From contig NZ_PVYX01000001.1 of assembly GCF_003001695.1 (NCBI RefSeq), forward strand, positions 434,001 to 498,000: a DNA stretch of 64,000 nt. The letters are read 5' to 3'. This DNA comes from Flagellimonas meridianipacifica. GTDB taxonomy: Bacteria; Bacteroidota; Bacteroidia; Flavobacteriales; Flavobacteriaceae. Shown here piece after piece: positions 35,937 through 45,000 of this stretch (the stretch's first letter is position 1; every line of letters starts with the position of its first letter). Under the pieces are notes generated by a model. The model made no database searches, was not told the origin of the DNA, and saw only the letters and a list, made by a program, of their open reading frames with translations. The position numbers and the translations under genes are program-made.

Positions 35937-37541
35937 ATGAGCACTTACGATAGAAGCATGGCCCTTACCGGTCAGCCTCCCAAAGAAATTAACCTAAATC
36001 AAAAAATCGCGTCCATAGTGGGCATGCTAGGATTGGCCATTTTGTTGTTGGCTACATTTAATGTGAGCTTTCCTAACAAAGCCTTTTGGCTTACCCTTTC
36101 ATTAGTTTCAATTTCAGGCGGTACCATATGGTTTTCCTGGGAACAGTATAAGGGGAAATATCCAGGCATCAAGAACGATGGGGTTTGGTTCAAATCGCTT
36201 ACCAACCTTGGGTTTTGGGGCTGGATAGCAGGTCTGGCCATTACCACTTTTTATGTGATTCTGTATTTTTTTCCTGAATATCTAGGTTTGGTAAATGGAG
36301 GCGACAATAAGGGTGTTATAGGCCTGTTCGACCCGCTGAGCAAGGCTTTGAGTGGTAATCCGGCAAGTCAATGGTTTGTTTACGGCGCGTTGTATACTGT
36401 AGCTATTTTGGCATTCGGGATAAAGTTTATGTGGAAATATCGCCACAATCGATATGAAAGGATAAGGACTATGAGTGTGATGTTCTTTCAGACTTCATTT
36501 GCTTTTTTAATTCCTGAATTCATGGCTAGATTGAACGGTAGCTCCGTACTTCAAGGAGGTAGCCTTCCTTTCTTGGATTTAAAAAACATCTGGCCACTCA
36601 ACTATTACAACTTTGAATCGTATAGAATAAAAGGGTTTTTAAGCTCCGGTGACATAGGCTTTGCCATGCTCATTTTTGCTATCCTTTCCGTTTTTGTGAT
36701 TACTCCTTTTTTGACATACAAATTTGGCAAGCGGTGGTATTGCTCCTGGGTATGCGGATGTGGTGGCCTGGCAGAAACTATTGGTGACCCTTTCAGACAA
36801 TTGAGTGATAAGTCGGTTAAGGCTTGGAAAATTGAGAGATGGGTTATTCACAGTGTCGTGGTTTTTGTTACCCTTATGACTACCGCTGTAATCTATTCCT
36901 ATTTAGGGAACGATACTAGCAAATATTGGTTGACCAAGACTACCTTTCTTTTAGGTGTCGCCGCATTGTTGACCTTAGTGTTCGCTTGGGTTATGATTTT
37001 CAAGCGCGACCAACTACAGAAAGATGCCAAATATGGGGCCATTGGATACTTCGTAATTATCATTTCATTGATTGCCATTCATTTTTTTAGTGGCGAAGGA
37101 CATGTCTTTTTATTCAAATCAGGTGCACTTAGAAAAAACTACTCATTTCTTATTGGGAGTATCTTTTCTGGTGTGATTGGAACCGGATTCTATCCCATTT
37201 TTGGGAACCGAGCTTGGTGTCGATTTGGTTGCCCTATGGCTGCGATGATGGGCTTTCAACAAAGACTTTTCTCAAAATTCAGAATAACCACCAACGGGGG
37301 TCAATGTATTTCCTGCGGCAACTGCTCTACCTATTGTGAAATGGGTATCGATGTGAGAGCCTACGCCCAAAAAGGTGAAAATATTGTGCGTTCCAGCTGT
37401 GTGGGATGCGGTATTTGTTCCGCGGTTTGCCCAAGAGGTGTGCTAAAACTGGAAAATGGTCCTTTACAGGGAAGAATAGACAGCAATCAAGTGTTGTTGG
37501 GGAATGATGTTGATTTAATGGAATTGGTGAACTCAAAATAA
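35937..37541 (+). CDS. Membrane polyferredoxin (NapH/NosR/CcoG-like)
   Basis: The 534-residue protein has about eight membrane helices and several Cys motifs: WYCSWVCGCGG near 268, WCRFGCP near 424, and two 4Fe-4S ferredoxin motifs, CISCGNCSTYC and CVGCGICSAVCP, near 458-495. These bind iron-sulfur clusters on the cytoplasmic side. It is probably the membrane electron carrier for the FAD oxidoreductase upstream. The acceptor across the membrane is not visible. Confidence 0.85.
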   Translation: MSTYDRSMALTGQPPKEINLNQKIASIVGMLGLAILLLATFNVSFPNKAFWLTLSLVSISGGTIWFSWEQYKGKYPGIKNDGVWFKSLTNLGFWGWIAGLAITTFYVILYFFPEYLGLVNGGDNKGVIGLFDPLSKALSGNPASQWFVYGALYTVAILAFGIKFMWKYRHNRYERIRTMSVMFFQTSFAFLIPEFMARLNGSSVLQGGSLPFLDLKNIWPLNYYNFESYRIKGFLSSGDIGFAMLIFAILSVFVITPFLTYKFGKRWYCSWVCGCGGLAETIGDPFRQLSDKSVKAWKIERWVIHSVVVFVTLMTTAVIYSYLGNDTSKYWLTKTTFLLGVAALLTLVFAWVMIFKRDQLQKDAKYGAIGYFVIIISLIAIHFFSGEGHVFLFKSGALRKNYSFLIGSIFSGVIGTGFYPIFGNRAWCRFGCPMAAMMGFQQRLFSKFRITTNGGQCISCGNCSTYCEMGIDVRAYAQKGENIVRSSCVGCGICSAVCPRGVLKLENGPLQGRIDSNQVLLGNDVDLMELVNSK

Positions 37542-37542
37542 G

Positions 37543-38016
37543 ATGTTACGCTTTTTACTGGTTTTCATTTTTTTGGCTTCTCCTGTTTCCCTAAAAAAAG
37601 AGTACCATCGAGAATACCACAACAATGGTTCTATAAAGTCACAGGGGTGGAAAAAAGGAGATTCCAAAGAGGATTTTTGGAAATTTTACTTTCCCAATGG
37701 GAAAATCAGGGAACAGGGTCATTTCAAAAACAATCTTAAAGTAGGTTATTGGTACTTTTATACAAAAGATGGCAAATTGGACATGGAAGGTCATTACATC
37801 AAGGGCAACATGGTGAAATGGTGGCTGTTCTATGATGAAAATGGGAAAATCAATCACAAATGCCAACTACATAAGGGAGTAAAAAATGGGTACTGTCTCA
37901 AATACAAAAATGAAAAACTGAAGTCGGCCCAAAAATATAGCAATGGAAAAAAAATAAAGGAATGGTATGATTTCAGAAGCTTCAAGAAAGAAAACAAACT
38001 TTCCGATTTAAAATAA
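37543..38016 (+). CDS. MORN-repeat (YwqK-like) protein
   Basis: The 157-residue protein has an N-terminal hydrophobic segment and five to six MORN-type repeats of about 20 residues (for example GSIKSQG, GKIREQGHF, GKLDMEGHY, GKINHK). Similar proteins are annotated as YwqK-family antitoxins, but there is no toxin here. It starts one base after the polyferredoxin stop and ends at the base before the next start. Confidence 0.72.
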   Translation: MLRFLLVFIFLASPVSLKKEYHREYHNNGSIKSQGWKKGDSKEDFWKFYFPNGKIREQGHFKNNLKVGYWYFYTKDGKLDMEGHYIKGNMVKWWLFYDENGKINHKCQLHKGVKNGYCLKYKNEKLKSAQKYSNGKKIKEWYDFRSFKKENKLSDLK

Positions 38017-38706
38017 ATGGCAGATATTAAAGTTATCATCCCAGCGGTGAACGAGGGGGATTCCATTGCCAAGGTAGTTGCTGAAATTCCAAATTCTGTT
38101 TCCGAGGTCATTGTGGTGAACAATGGTTCTACCGACAACACGGTTGAAAACGCGAAAAAAGCAGGGGCCACGGTTCTAACAGAAAATAGAAAAGGGTATG
38201 GATATGCATGCCTTAAGGGTATGGATTATGTGGACCAACAATCCAAAAAGCCCGATATCATCGTATTTATTGACGGAGATTATTCTGATTATCCGGAAGA
38301 ATTGGATAAGATAGTGGCTCCAATTTTAGAAAAAGACATTGATTTTGTGGTTGGTGCACGAAAAAAATCACTTCGTGAACCGGGTTCTATGACTCCACAG
38401 CAGGTTTTTGGGAACCAATTGGCTACTTTTTTGATGCGCTTGTTTTTTAGGGCAAAATTTACGGATTTAGGACCTTTCCGTGCCCTAAAATACGAAAAGC
38501 TCAAAGCTTTGGAGATGCAGGACAAAACTTATGGCTGGACTGTGGAGATGCAATTGAAAATTTTGCGAAAAAAAATGTCATATATCGAAGTACCAGTACG
38601 TTATAAACAGAGAATTGGCGTCTCAAAAGTTTCAGGAACCGTAAAAGGTACTATATTTGCTGGCGTAAAAATCTTGGGTTGGATCTTTAAATACAGTTTA
38701 AAATAA
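38017..38706 (+). CDS. GT2 glycosyltransferase, dolichol-phosphate-mannose-synthase-like
   Basis: The 229-residue protein has the GT2 nucleotide-sugar fold: VIIPAVNEGDS, VVNNGSTDNT and FIDGDYSDYP with the metal-binding D-x-D. No membrane helices are obvious, so it is cytoplasmic and attached to the membrane at most peripherally. It probably makes a polyprenyl-phosphate sugar, the donor for lumen-type (GT-C) transferases such as the one at 45001-46377. Its stop overlaps the start of the next GT2 gene by one base. Confidence 0.8.
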   Translation: MADIKVIIPAVNEGDSIAKVVAEIPNSVSEVIVVNNGSTDNTVENAKKAGATVLTENRKGYGYACLKGMDYVDQQSKKPDIIVFIDGDYSDYPEELDKIVAPILEKDIDFVVGARKKSLREPGSMTPQQVFGNQLATFLMRLFFRAKFTDLGPFRALKYEKLKALEMQDKTYGWTVEMQLKILRKKMSYIEVPVRYKQRIGVSKVSGTVKGTIFAGVKILGWIFKYSLK

Positions 38707-40190
38707 TGGGACTAACAATTGCTTTTATCATCATTGCCATTTACAGTACCGCACTGATATTGATTTTCTGCTATAGCCTGGCACAGTTGAATCTTTTGAT
38801 TAATTATCTCGGTCAGAAAAGACAAAACGAGGAGGCTCCCAAGTACAATCTCCTTGACCCTAAAGAAATACCTCATGTGACCATACAACTTCCGATTTAC
38901 AATGAGGAATATGTAATGGAACGACTCTTGGATAATATTGCTCAAATAGAGTATCCTAAAAGTAAGCTGGAAATTCAGGTATTGGATGACTCCACGGATG
39001 ATTCTGTGATTGAGACAGCAAAACAAATTGAAGAACTCCAAAAAACCGGTCTGGATATCCAACACATTCGAAGAGAAAATAGACAAGGTTTTAAAGCAGG
39101 AGCACTCAAAGAAGGTCTAGCAATAGCCAAAGGAGAGTTCATCGCAATATTTGATGCTGACTTTTTACCCGAGAGCGATTGGTTAAAAAAGACCGTCCCT
39201 TATTTTAAAGATGAAGAAATCGGTGTGGTCCAAACCCGTTGGGGTCACATTAATAGAGATTATTCAACCCTTACTCGGATTCAAGCTTTTGCTTTGGATG
39301 CACACTTTACGTTAGAACAAGTAGGTAGAAACTCGAAAGGACACTTCATCAATTTTAACGGTACTGCAGGCATTTGGAGAAAAGAGTGTATCCTAGATGC
39401 AGGAAACTGGGAAGGTGATACCCTAACTGAAGATTTGGACCTGAGCTATCGTGCTCAACTGAAGAACTGGAAGTTTAAGTATTTGGAAGATGTAGAAACT
39501 CCAGCCGAGCTACCTGTGGTAATGAGTGCAGCACGTTCTCAACAATTCCGTTGGAACAAAGGGGGTGCAGAAAACTTTAGAAAAACCGTTTGGAGCGTCA
39601 TCACCGCCAAAAATATTCCATTCCGCACCAAATTCCATGGAGTGATGCACTTGTTGAACAGCTCTATGTTTTTGTGTGTATTTATCGTGGCTTTGTTAAG
39701 CATACCCATGCTCTACATCAAAAACACATACGGCCATTTGGGTTGGATTTTTCAAGTAACAAGCTTCTTTATAATCAGTACCATTATTCTTTTTATTTGT
39801 TATTGGTTTACCTACAAAAGTATTCAGGGCAGTAGTTTTGATAACTTCGTGGATTACATCAAATTGTTCTTTACCTTCTTCTCCGTGGCTTTAGGGTTTT
39901 CCCTTCATAATTCCATCGCAGTTATGGAAGGTCATATGGGTAAACGGAGTGAATTTGTAAGGACGCCAAAATTCAATATCAATAGTCTTACAGATAGTTG
40001 GAAAGGCAATAAATACCTCGCCAAAAAACTATCTCCAAATATGGTCATCGAGTTCGCCCTCATGGTGTACTTCCTATTTGGAATGTATAGCGCAATTCCT
40101 TTGAACGATTATGGACTATTTCCTTTCCATTTGATGTTGTTTTTAGGATTTAGTTTCGTTTTCTTTAAATCCTTGACTGCAAAGGCGTAG
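38706..40190 (+). CDS. Membrane GT2 glycosyltransferase, cellulose-synthase-like
   Basis: The 494-residue protein has an N-terminal helix, a GT2 domain with the processive D, DxD, D, QxxRW pattern (LDDSTDD, FDADF, EDLDL, QQFRW near 279) and four or more C-terminal helices. Such enzymes extend or transfer beta-linked sugars at the inner membrane. No BcsB or BcsC partner is adjacent, so cellulose is not implied; a glycolipid or exopolysaccharide is more likely. Last gene of the operon. Confidence 0.82.
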   Translation: MGLTIAFIIIAIYSTALILIFCYSLAQLNLLINYLGQKRQNEEAPKYNLLDPKEIPHVTIQLPIYNEEYVMERLLDNIAQIEYPKSKLEIQVLDDSTDDSVIETAKQIEELQKTGLDIQHIRRENRQGFKAGALKEGLAIAKGEFIAIFDADFLPESDWLKKTVPYFKDEEIGVVQTRWGHINRDYSTLTRIQAFALDAHFTLEQVGRNSKGHFINFNGTAGIWRKECILDAGNWEGDTLTEDLDLSYRAQLKNWKFKYLEDVETPAELPVVMSAARSQQFRWNKGGAENFRKTVWSVITAKNIPFRTKFHGVMHLLNSSMFLCVFIVALLSIPMLYIKNTYGHLGWIFQVTSFFIISTIILFICYWFTYKSIQGSSFDNFVDYIKLFFTFFSVALGFSLHNSIAVMEGHMGKRSEFVRTPKFNINSLTDSWKGNKYLAKKLSPNMVIEFALMVYFLFGMYSAIPLNDYGLFPFHLMLFLGFSFVFFKSLTAKA

Positions 40191-40293
40191 TTTTTTTGTT
40201 CCATACCGAATCTATTTCGGAATCTCATTGGGTTTTTTGGGCACATTAAAATGGCTACTTTTATCTTTTAAGCTAGCCCATTTCTGATGTAGC

Positions 40294-41016
40294 ATGGAAG
40301 AAAAACCTAGACTATCACGGCTCACAGCCATATTGACCCAGTTACAATCCTCTAGGATTGTCACAGCCAAGACCTTGGCCGAAAAACACAATGTTAGTAT
40401 CCGGACCATATATCGAGATATACGAACGCTGGAAAAATCTGGAGTACCCATAGTCACGGAAGAAGGTAAGGGCTACTCCATGATGGAGGGTTATCAACTA
40501 CCCCCGGTAATGTTTACTGAGGATGAGGCCAATGCTCTAATTACTGCAGAACAACTTGTTTTAAAAAACAAAGATGCATCCTTTGTGCAGTACTATACCG
40601 AAGCTATTTTAAAAATTAAGGCCCTTTTAAAAGGTTCGCAAAAAGATAAGGCCAGTCTGCTCAAAGACCGAATCTATTTTACCGATAATTTTTCACGCCA
40701 AACGACGAGTAGTTATCTTATGCGGATTCAATCGGCATTGACCAACTTTCAAGTCTTGAATATTGAGTATCTCTCCTTGGAGAACAAATCCACCAACCGA
40801 GATATAGAGCCCTTTGCTTTATACAGTACCCAAGAAAAATGGTTGTTAATTGCGTATTGTCGATTAAGAAAAGCTTTTAGAGTGTTCCGAATTGACCACA
40901 TCCAAAAGGTCACAAACACTTACGAAGAGTTTGAATCGCATAACATGACTTTGGAAGAATATTATAAGTCATATGACAGGTATAATGAGAATGATTCCCA
41001 TTACGGGAATCAATAA
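40294..41016 (+). CDS. YafY-type HTH-WYL transcription regulator
   Basis: The 240-residue protein has an N-terminal winged HTH (HTH_11, SIRTIYRDIRTLEKSGV) and a WYL domain around 150-220 (IDHIQKV, LLIAYCRLRKAFRVFRID). WYL proteins sense nucleic acid or small ligands and control stress or repair genes. The target is not visible; it is transcribed toward the convergent alpha/beta hydrolase gene. Confidence 0.85.
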   Translation: MEEKPRLSRLTAILTQLQSSRIVTAKTLAEKHNVSIRTIYRDIRTLEKSGVPIVTEEGKGYSMMEGYQLPPVMFTEDEANALITAEQLVLKNKDASFVQYYTEAILKIKALLKGSQKDKASLLKDRIYFTDNFSRQTTSSYLMRIQSALTNFQVLNIEYLSLENKSTNRDIEPFALYSTQEKWLLIAYCRLRKAFRVFRIDHIQKVTNTYEEFESHNMTLEEYYKSYDRYNENDSHYGNQ

Positions 41017-41045
41017 GCTTTTATGTCATTTATTAGCGTAGTATG

Positions 41046-41879
41046 TTACGTTATTTCATTCAAAATCTGTACCCAAATTGTATTTCGAAATTTCTCTTTA
41101 AATACTCCGAAATGTCCAATTTTTTTTGAGGTAAAATCCTCAGGTTTAAGATGAATCGATTTCTTAATGGCGTTTTTGTATTGTCGTGTCATCCATTGAA
41201 CCGCTGCTAGCGGGGCAAAATCATCATCCTCAATACTAAATGCAGTAATATCGACCTTTATTTTCTCATAGAAAGTATCCTTTATCGATTCATCACTAAG
41301 GATGTAATCGCTGTTCTTACCCCAATTCCGCCATTGGTTTGCCACATTCCTTGGAAGATTTTCCATTCCACTTATTTTCTTGGAATTCAAGTATCCAAAG
41401 GAGTTTAGAAGAACTGGAAAAAGAATGTGCCAATTGAACCACATTTTTAATCTCCCAATTCCTCTCCAATATTTCCAATATCCAGATTGAGCGGCAACCA
41501 AAACTATTTTATCCAGGTCTTCAGACGACTTTGCAAGTCCTATTAATTGACCACCTATACTATGCCCTAGAACAATCTTTTTTGATTCTGGATAGTTGTT
41601 TTTGACGAATTGAAGTACACTTTCCAAATCATTTCTACCCCAATCCGCTGCATTGTTTTTTAACTCTGTAATCGGTTTTTTTAAAGAACTCCCTATGCCA
41701 TAGTAGTCAAAGGTGATAACAGTAATTCCATTATCTGAAATGTACTGAGCAAATTTCTTATAAAACTCCTGCTTTACTCCGGTAGCAGAGGCGATAATTA
41801 GGACTATTTCACTAGAATCGTTCTCGAACAAAGTGGCTGATAAAGTCTCGGAATTGGATGTTATTTCGATTTCCCTCAT
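41046..41879 (-). CDS. Alpha/beta hydrolase
   Basis: The protein has the nucleophile elbow GHSIGG, preceded by VLIIASATG (oxyanion strand) and FDYYGIGSS. I start it at the ATG at 41879 (MREIEIT); an ATG at 41957 would add 26 aromatic residues at the N-terminus and an ATG 21 bases upstream is also possible. It is cytoplasmic, with an Asp in the DDDF segment (about residue 240) and a late His as the other triad members. Substrate unknown; probably an ester or amide. Confidence 0.72.
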   Translation of the reverse strand: MREIEITSNSETLSATLFENDSSEIVLIIASATGVKQEFYKKFAQYISDNGITVITFDYYGIGSSLKKPITELKNNAADWGRNDLESVLQFVKNNYPESKKIVLGHSIGGQLIGLAKSSEDLDKIVLVAAQSGYWKYWRGIGRLKMWFNWHILFPVLLNSFGYLNSKKISGMENLPRNVANQWRNWGKNSDYILSDESIKDTFYEKIKVDITAFSIEDDDFAPLAAVQWMTRQYKNAIKKSIHLKPEDFTSKKIGHFGVFKEKFRNTIWVQILNEIT

Positions 41880-42017
41880 TTCCCGATATGGATAAAACAT
41901 GAACCGATAAGTGAAGTTAGCGATTTCATAAAGGAAAATCCAGACAAAAACATTCATGGTTGAAAGAAATTCAAGTTTTCAATCAACCCCTGACACACCC
42001 TTGTCATAAACTGGATT

Positions 42018-42025
42018 TAGTTTTG
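42018..42025 (+). promoter_or_regulatory. Perfect -7 box TAGTTTTG
   Basis: The TAnnTTTG consensus of Bacteroidota is matched exactly, 24 bases before the ATG of the GyrI-like gene. A TTG lies 14 bases upstream, closer than the usual 19, so the -33 box is uncertain. Confidence 0.4.
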
Positions 42026-42049
42026 TACATATCTTAAAAAACAATCATC

Positions 42050-42508
42050 ATGACAAACACTAAAAAAGAAGAATTAACCATTGTCGGAATCGCAGTAAGA
42101 ACCTCAAACAAACCTGGAAAAGGTGACAAAGACATTCCCCGGTTATGGCGAAAATTCACAGGGGAGAACGTTCTAAATCGTATCCCTAACAAAGTGGATA
42201 ATACCATATATGCCATGTACACGGATTATGAAGGAGACCATTTCCAACCTTATACCTTGGTTATAGGCTGTAACGTATCCAGTTTGGACAATATCCCAGA
42301 GGATATGACCGTGAAGATGGTTCCAGCATCCAACTACACAAAGTTTACCGCAAAAGGGGATTTAACCAAAGATGCGGTAATCAATACCTGGATGAAAATC
42401 TGGAATACAAACTTGAAAAGAGCCTATACCGCAGATATTGAAGTCTATGGTGAAAAAGCATTGGATCCTACCAATGGGGAAGCAGAAATTTTAGTGGCTA
42501 CGGCCTAA
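42050..42508 (+). CDS. GyrI-like effector-binding protein
   Basis: The 152-residue protein matches the GyrI-like/AraC effector-binding fold without a DNA-binding domain: VGIAVRTSN, IYAMYTDYEGD and a C-terminal DIEVYGE. Such proteins bind hydrophobic small molecules; some protect gyrase or sequester drugs. Single gene with its own promoter candidate. It is followed by a possible 57-residue frame. Confidence 0.78.
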   Translation: MTNTKKEELTIVGIAVRTSNKPGKGDKDIPRLWRKFTGENVLNRIPNKVDNTIYAMYTDYEGDHFQPYTLVIGCNVSSLDNIPEDMTVKMVPASNYTKFTAKGDLTKDAVINTWMKIWNTNLKRAYTADIEVYGEKALDPTNGEAEILVATA

Positions 42509-42535
42509 TATTCATCTAATCAAAAAAGAACAGTC

Positions 42536-42709
42536 ATGAAAAACAAAACCCGTAAAAACAATCAGTTTGGGTTTTTCTCTCTGGCAGATCGTACGTCTGT
42601 CGGGCATAAACTCAGAGGCAGAAGAACCCAAAATTCGGAAAAGCATAGAACAAATGGATTAAAACAAAAAAGGTGGTTCTCCATACACTTTATCCAAGAA
42701 TCGACTTAA
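42536..42709 (+). CDS. Possible 57-residue basic protein
   Basis: An ATG 27 bases after the GyrI-like stop opens a frame of 57 codons rich in Lys, Arg and Asn (for example KLRGRR and LKQKRW). There is no signal peptide and no family I know. The basic composition may mean nucleic-acid binding or a chance frame. It is reported because of its position and because the frame is intact. Confidence 0.3.
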   Translation: MKNKTRKNNQFGFFSLADRTSVGHKLRGRRTQNSEKHRTNGLKQKRWFSIHFIQEST

Positions 42710-42805
42710 AAAAAACGAGCCAAAGATTTCTCGATAAGACTTCTGTTAATTAAGTAGAGATTTAGACAAACAAAAATCTAGTTTGAAATAAAAGAATTTA
42801 TAGTC

Positions 42806-43954
42806 CTAATCTTTATTTTTCCCTAATTCCAAAACATAATCTATGGTGCGCTGCAAGACCTCACTATCCCCATCATTGGTGTTATTAAAAGCAATACTAC
42901 AACCATATGCTGGGATGTGCATAAAAACGGTGCCCCAAAAACCTGTATGCATATACACTTCTAAGCCCGATTTCTTTCCCACTATACTGCCAAAACCCAA
43001 CCGCTGCTCCGGCAGTCCTTCGCCCTTATCATCAAAATCCTTTTTAAGTAACATAATATCCAGGGTATCCGGATAATCAAAAATTCTTCCGTTGAAGAGC
43101 GCTTGTAGAAAAACACTTAAATCTTTCGTATTGGAGACAAGACCTCCACCACCATACAAATCAACGGAATTGTCCCAATCTGATGCATCTATTTCTCCCA
43201 TGTATCTTTTTACATTGGGGAGCAGACCCTCCGGTCTTTTTTCAAGGCTTTCCAAATATGTAGCTGACATCCCCAATTCATCAAATTTCAAAAGTTCGCG
43301 TAATCCTTCAGCGAGGCCTGATTGATTGAGTTTTTCAATAATTTCTCCCAAAAGCACATAGCCCGTATCGCTATAATGATGCTCTTTGCCAGGTGCTGCA
43401 TGGGGTTGTCCATTTTCCATGGCAAATTGTATCTGTTCCGTTCTGGTCCATCGTTTATTAGGGTCTTTTGAGGCTTCTTCAATATACTCAGGACCACCTT
43501 CTGCATAGTCATATAGACCACTGGTATGTGTAAGACAATGCCTTATAGTAATTTGTTCTGGATTATAACCTCCTTTTTTCAGAATTGCTAGATGTTCTTC
43601 AGAAATATAGTTTGAAATAGGGTCTTCTAGGGAGAGTAATTCTTTTTCATAGAGTCGTAATATGGATGTGGCTACAAAAACTTTGGTCAGACTGGCTATT
43701 CGAAAAGGTTGTTCGGCTTTAAGGAGGTCTGTTTTCTCCAAACTGTCGTACCCTGAACTTCCTGTAAAATCAATATCCAATTGGGGTGATAAGACGGTAA
43801 GGGACATACCTACGATACCATTTTTAGTTTTACCACATTCTTCGTCCAAAATCTTTTGTAACTCGGCAGTAGTATTTGTTCCATAAGTAATTCTCTTAGC
43901 AGAAGAACAGGAAAATAATGTGTTGATAGCGATAAACAGCCATAAATATTTCAT
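42806..43954 (-). CDS. Serine hydrolase, class C beta-lactamase fold, lipoprotein
   Basis: From the ATG at 43954 there is a lipobox (TLFSC, Cys16) and the beta-lactamase-family triad: Ser88-x-x-Lys91 in SLTK, Tyr194 in YSD, and HTG near the C-terminus in place of KTG. This layout is typical of penicillin-binding-like esterases and peptidases (ampC/EstB group). It is in the envelope. Substrate is open; antibiotic resistance is not implied. An ATG at 43993 would precede the signal by 13 residues. Confidence 0.82.
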   Translation of the reverse strand: MKYLWLFIAINTLFSCSSAKRITYGTNTTAELQKILDEECGKTKNGIVGMSLTVLSPQLDIDFTGSSGYDSLEKTDLLKAEQPFRIASLTKVFVATSILRLYEKELLSLEDPISNYISEEHLAILKKGGYNPEQITIRHCLTHTSGLYDYAEGGPEYIEEASKDPNKRWTRTEQIQFAMENGQPHAAPGKEHHYSDTGYVLLGEIIEKLNQSGLAEGLRELLKFDELGMSATYLESLEKRPEGLLPNVKRYMGEIDASDWDNSVDLYGGGGLVSNTKDLSVFLQALFNGRIFDYPDTLDIMLLKKDFDDKGEGLPEQRLGFGSIVGKKSGLEVYMHTGFWGTVFMHIPAYGCSIAFNNTNDGDSEVLQRTIDYVLELGKNKD

Positions 43955-44013
43955 CTTTCTTGATTTTTGAACAAAGATTGGTGTTTGTTTCAAATCCCCA
44001 TTGTAAAAATTCG

Positions 44014-44817
44014 TCAGCTATAATGGGGGCGTAATTCTATGAAACTAGGCATTTGAACCAAGACTGAAGGAGAATGTCCAGTAAACCTTTTCATTTCTTT
44101 GATAAAATGGCTTTGGTCATAGTATCCATGTTGTAAAACATAATGTTGCCAATCATGATTCTTTGTTGTTGAGAGTTCGCGGAGCACTTTTTTGAAACGT
44201 TGTAAGGTTTGAAAGGCTTTGGGAGTTAATCCAGTTTCTTTTTTGAAATAGCGTTCCAAGGTTGAATAAGAGTAGCCCGTTGCATGCATAATAGTGCTTA
44301 AATCGCAATCCATGCTTACTTCTTGCGACATTTCGACAATAAATCCTTCATCTTCCTTTCGGTAACGTTGCGCAAACCAGCTATCCAATTCAGAAACCAA
44401 TAATTTTGGGTCGCACGCTTTTAGATAATCGTTCAGTCTTTGCATACCAAAACCGAAAACATCTTCCGTAAACGCTACCGAGTTCCTCATAATGGTATCA
44501 GCACAAGCCCGAATAAATGGCTTTAATGAAGAAATTGCCCTGGACTTAAACTTGACCACTATACAACGCTTCAAAGATGAAAAATCAATATGTACTTTTT
44601 CATGTATAAAACTAAAGAGAAGACCTCTGTTCGACCTGAAATTTTTGCCTTGGTATGAAAGAGAATAATGTCCGTCAAGCACAATAATCATGTCAGGGGT
44701 AATACCAGGGTAAGCAAACATTTGGGTGCTGTTCAATGCCAAAAGATCCGAAGCGCTGAGAATCCAGTAATGGTCAATATGTTTTTGTACTTCAGAAAGT
44801 TGGGGTTCGTAAACCAT
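44014..44817 (-). CDS. AraC-family regulator
   Basis: The 267-residue protein has a C-terminal double helix-turn-helix of AraC type (about 165-255; LSTIMHATGYSYSTLERYFKKETGLTP-like first helix pair, then YDQSHFIKEMKRFTG). The N-terminal half is a probable beta-barrel ligand domain. It lies 20 bases beyond the serine hydrolase gene's longest start, on the same strand, so it may regulate that gene. Confidence 0.85.
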   Translation of the reverse strand: MVYEPQLSEVQKHIDHYWILSASDLLALNSTQMFAYPGITPDMIIVLDGHYSLSYQGKNFRSNRGLLFSFIHEKVHIDFSSLKRCIVVKFKSRAISSLKPFIRACADTIMRNSVAFTEDVFGFGMQRLNDYLKACDPKLLVSELDSWFAQRYRKEDEGFIVEMSQEVSMDCDLSTIMHATGYSYSTLERYFKKETGLTPKAFQTLQRFKKVLRELSTTKNHDWQHYVLQHGYYDQSHFIKEMKRFTGHSPSVLVQMPSFIELRPHYS

Positions 44818-45000
44818 GAAATGATAAAATTGCTATGCTAAAAGACGCCGACGTATCTAAATTGTTACGCAAAGCACTAAAATAATCAAATACGAAAAAG
44901 AGTGAAAAAAATGCAGATTCTCACAATGGTAAAATGGTTTATGCTTCATTCACAAATCATTTTAAAGGTCTATTTTAGTATGCTTTAAGCCTACCCGTAA

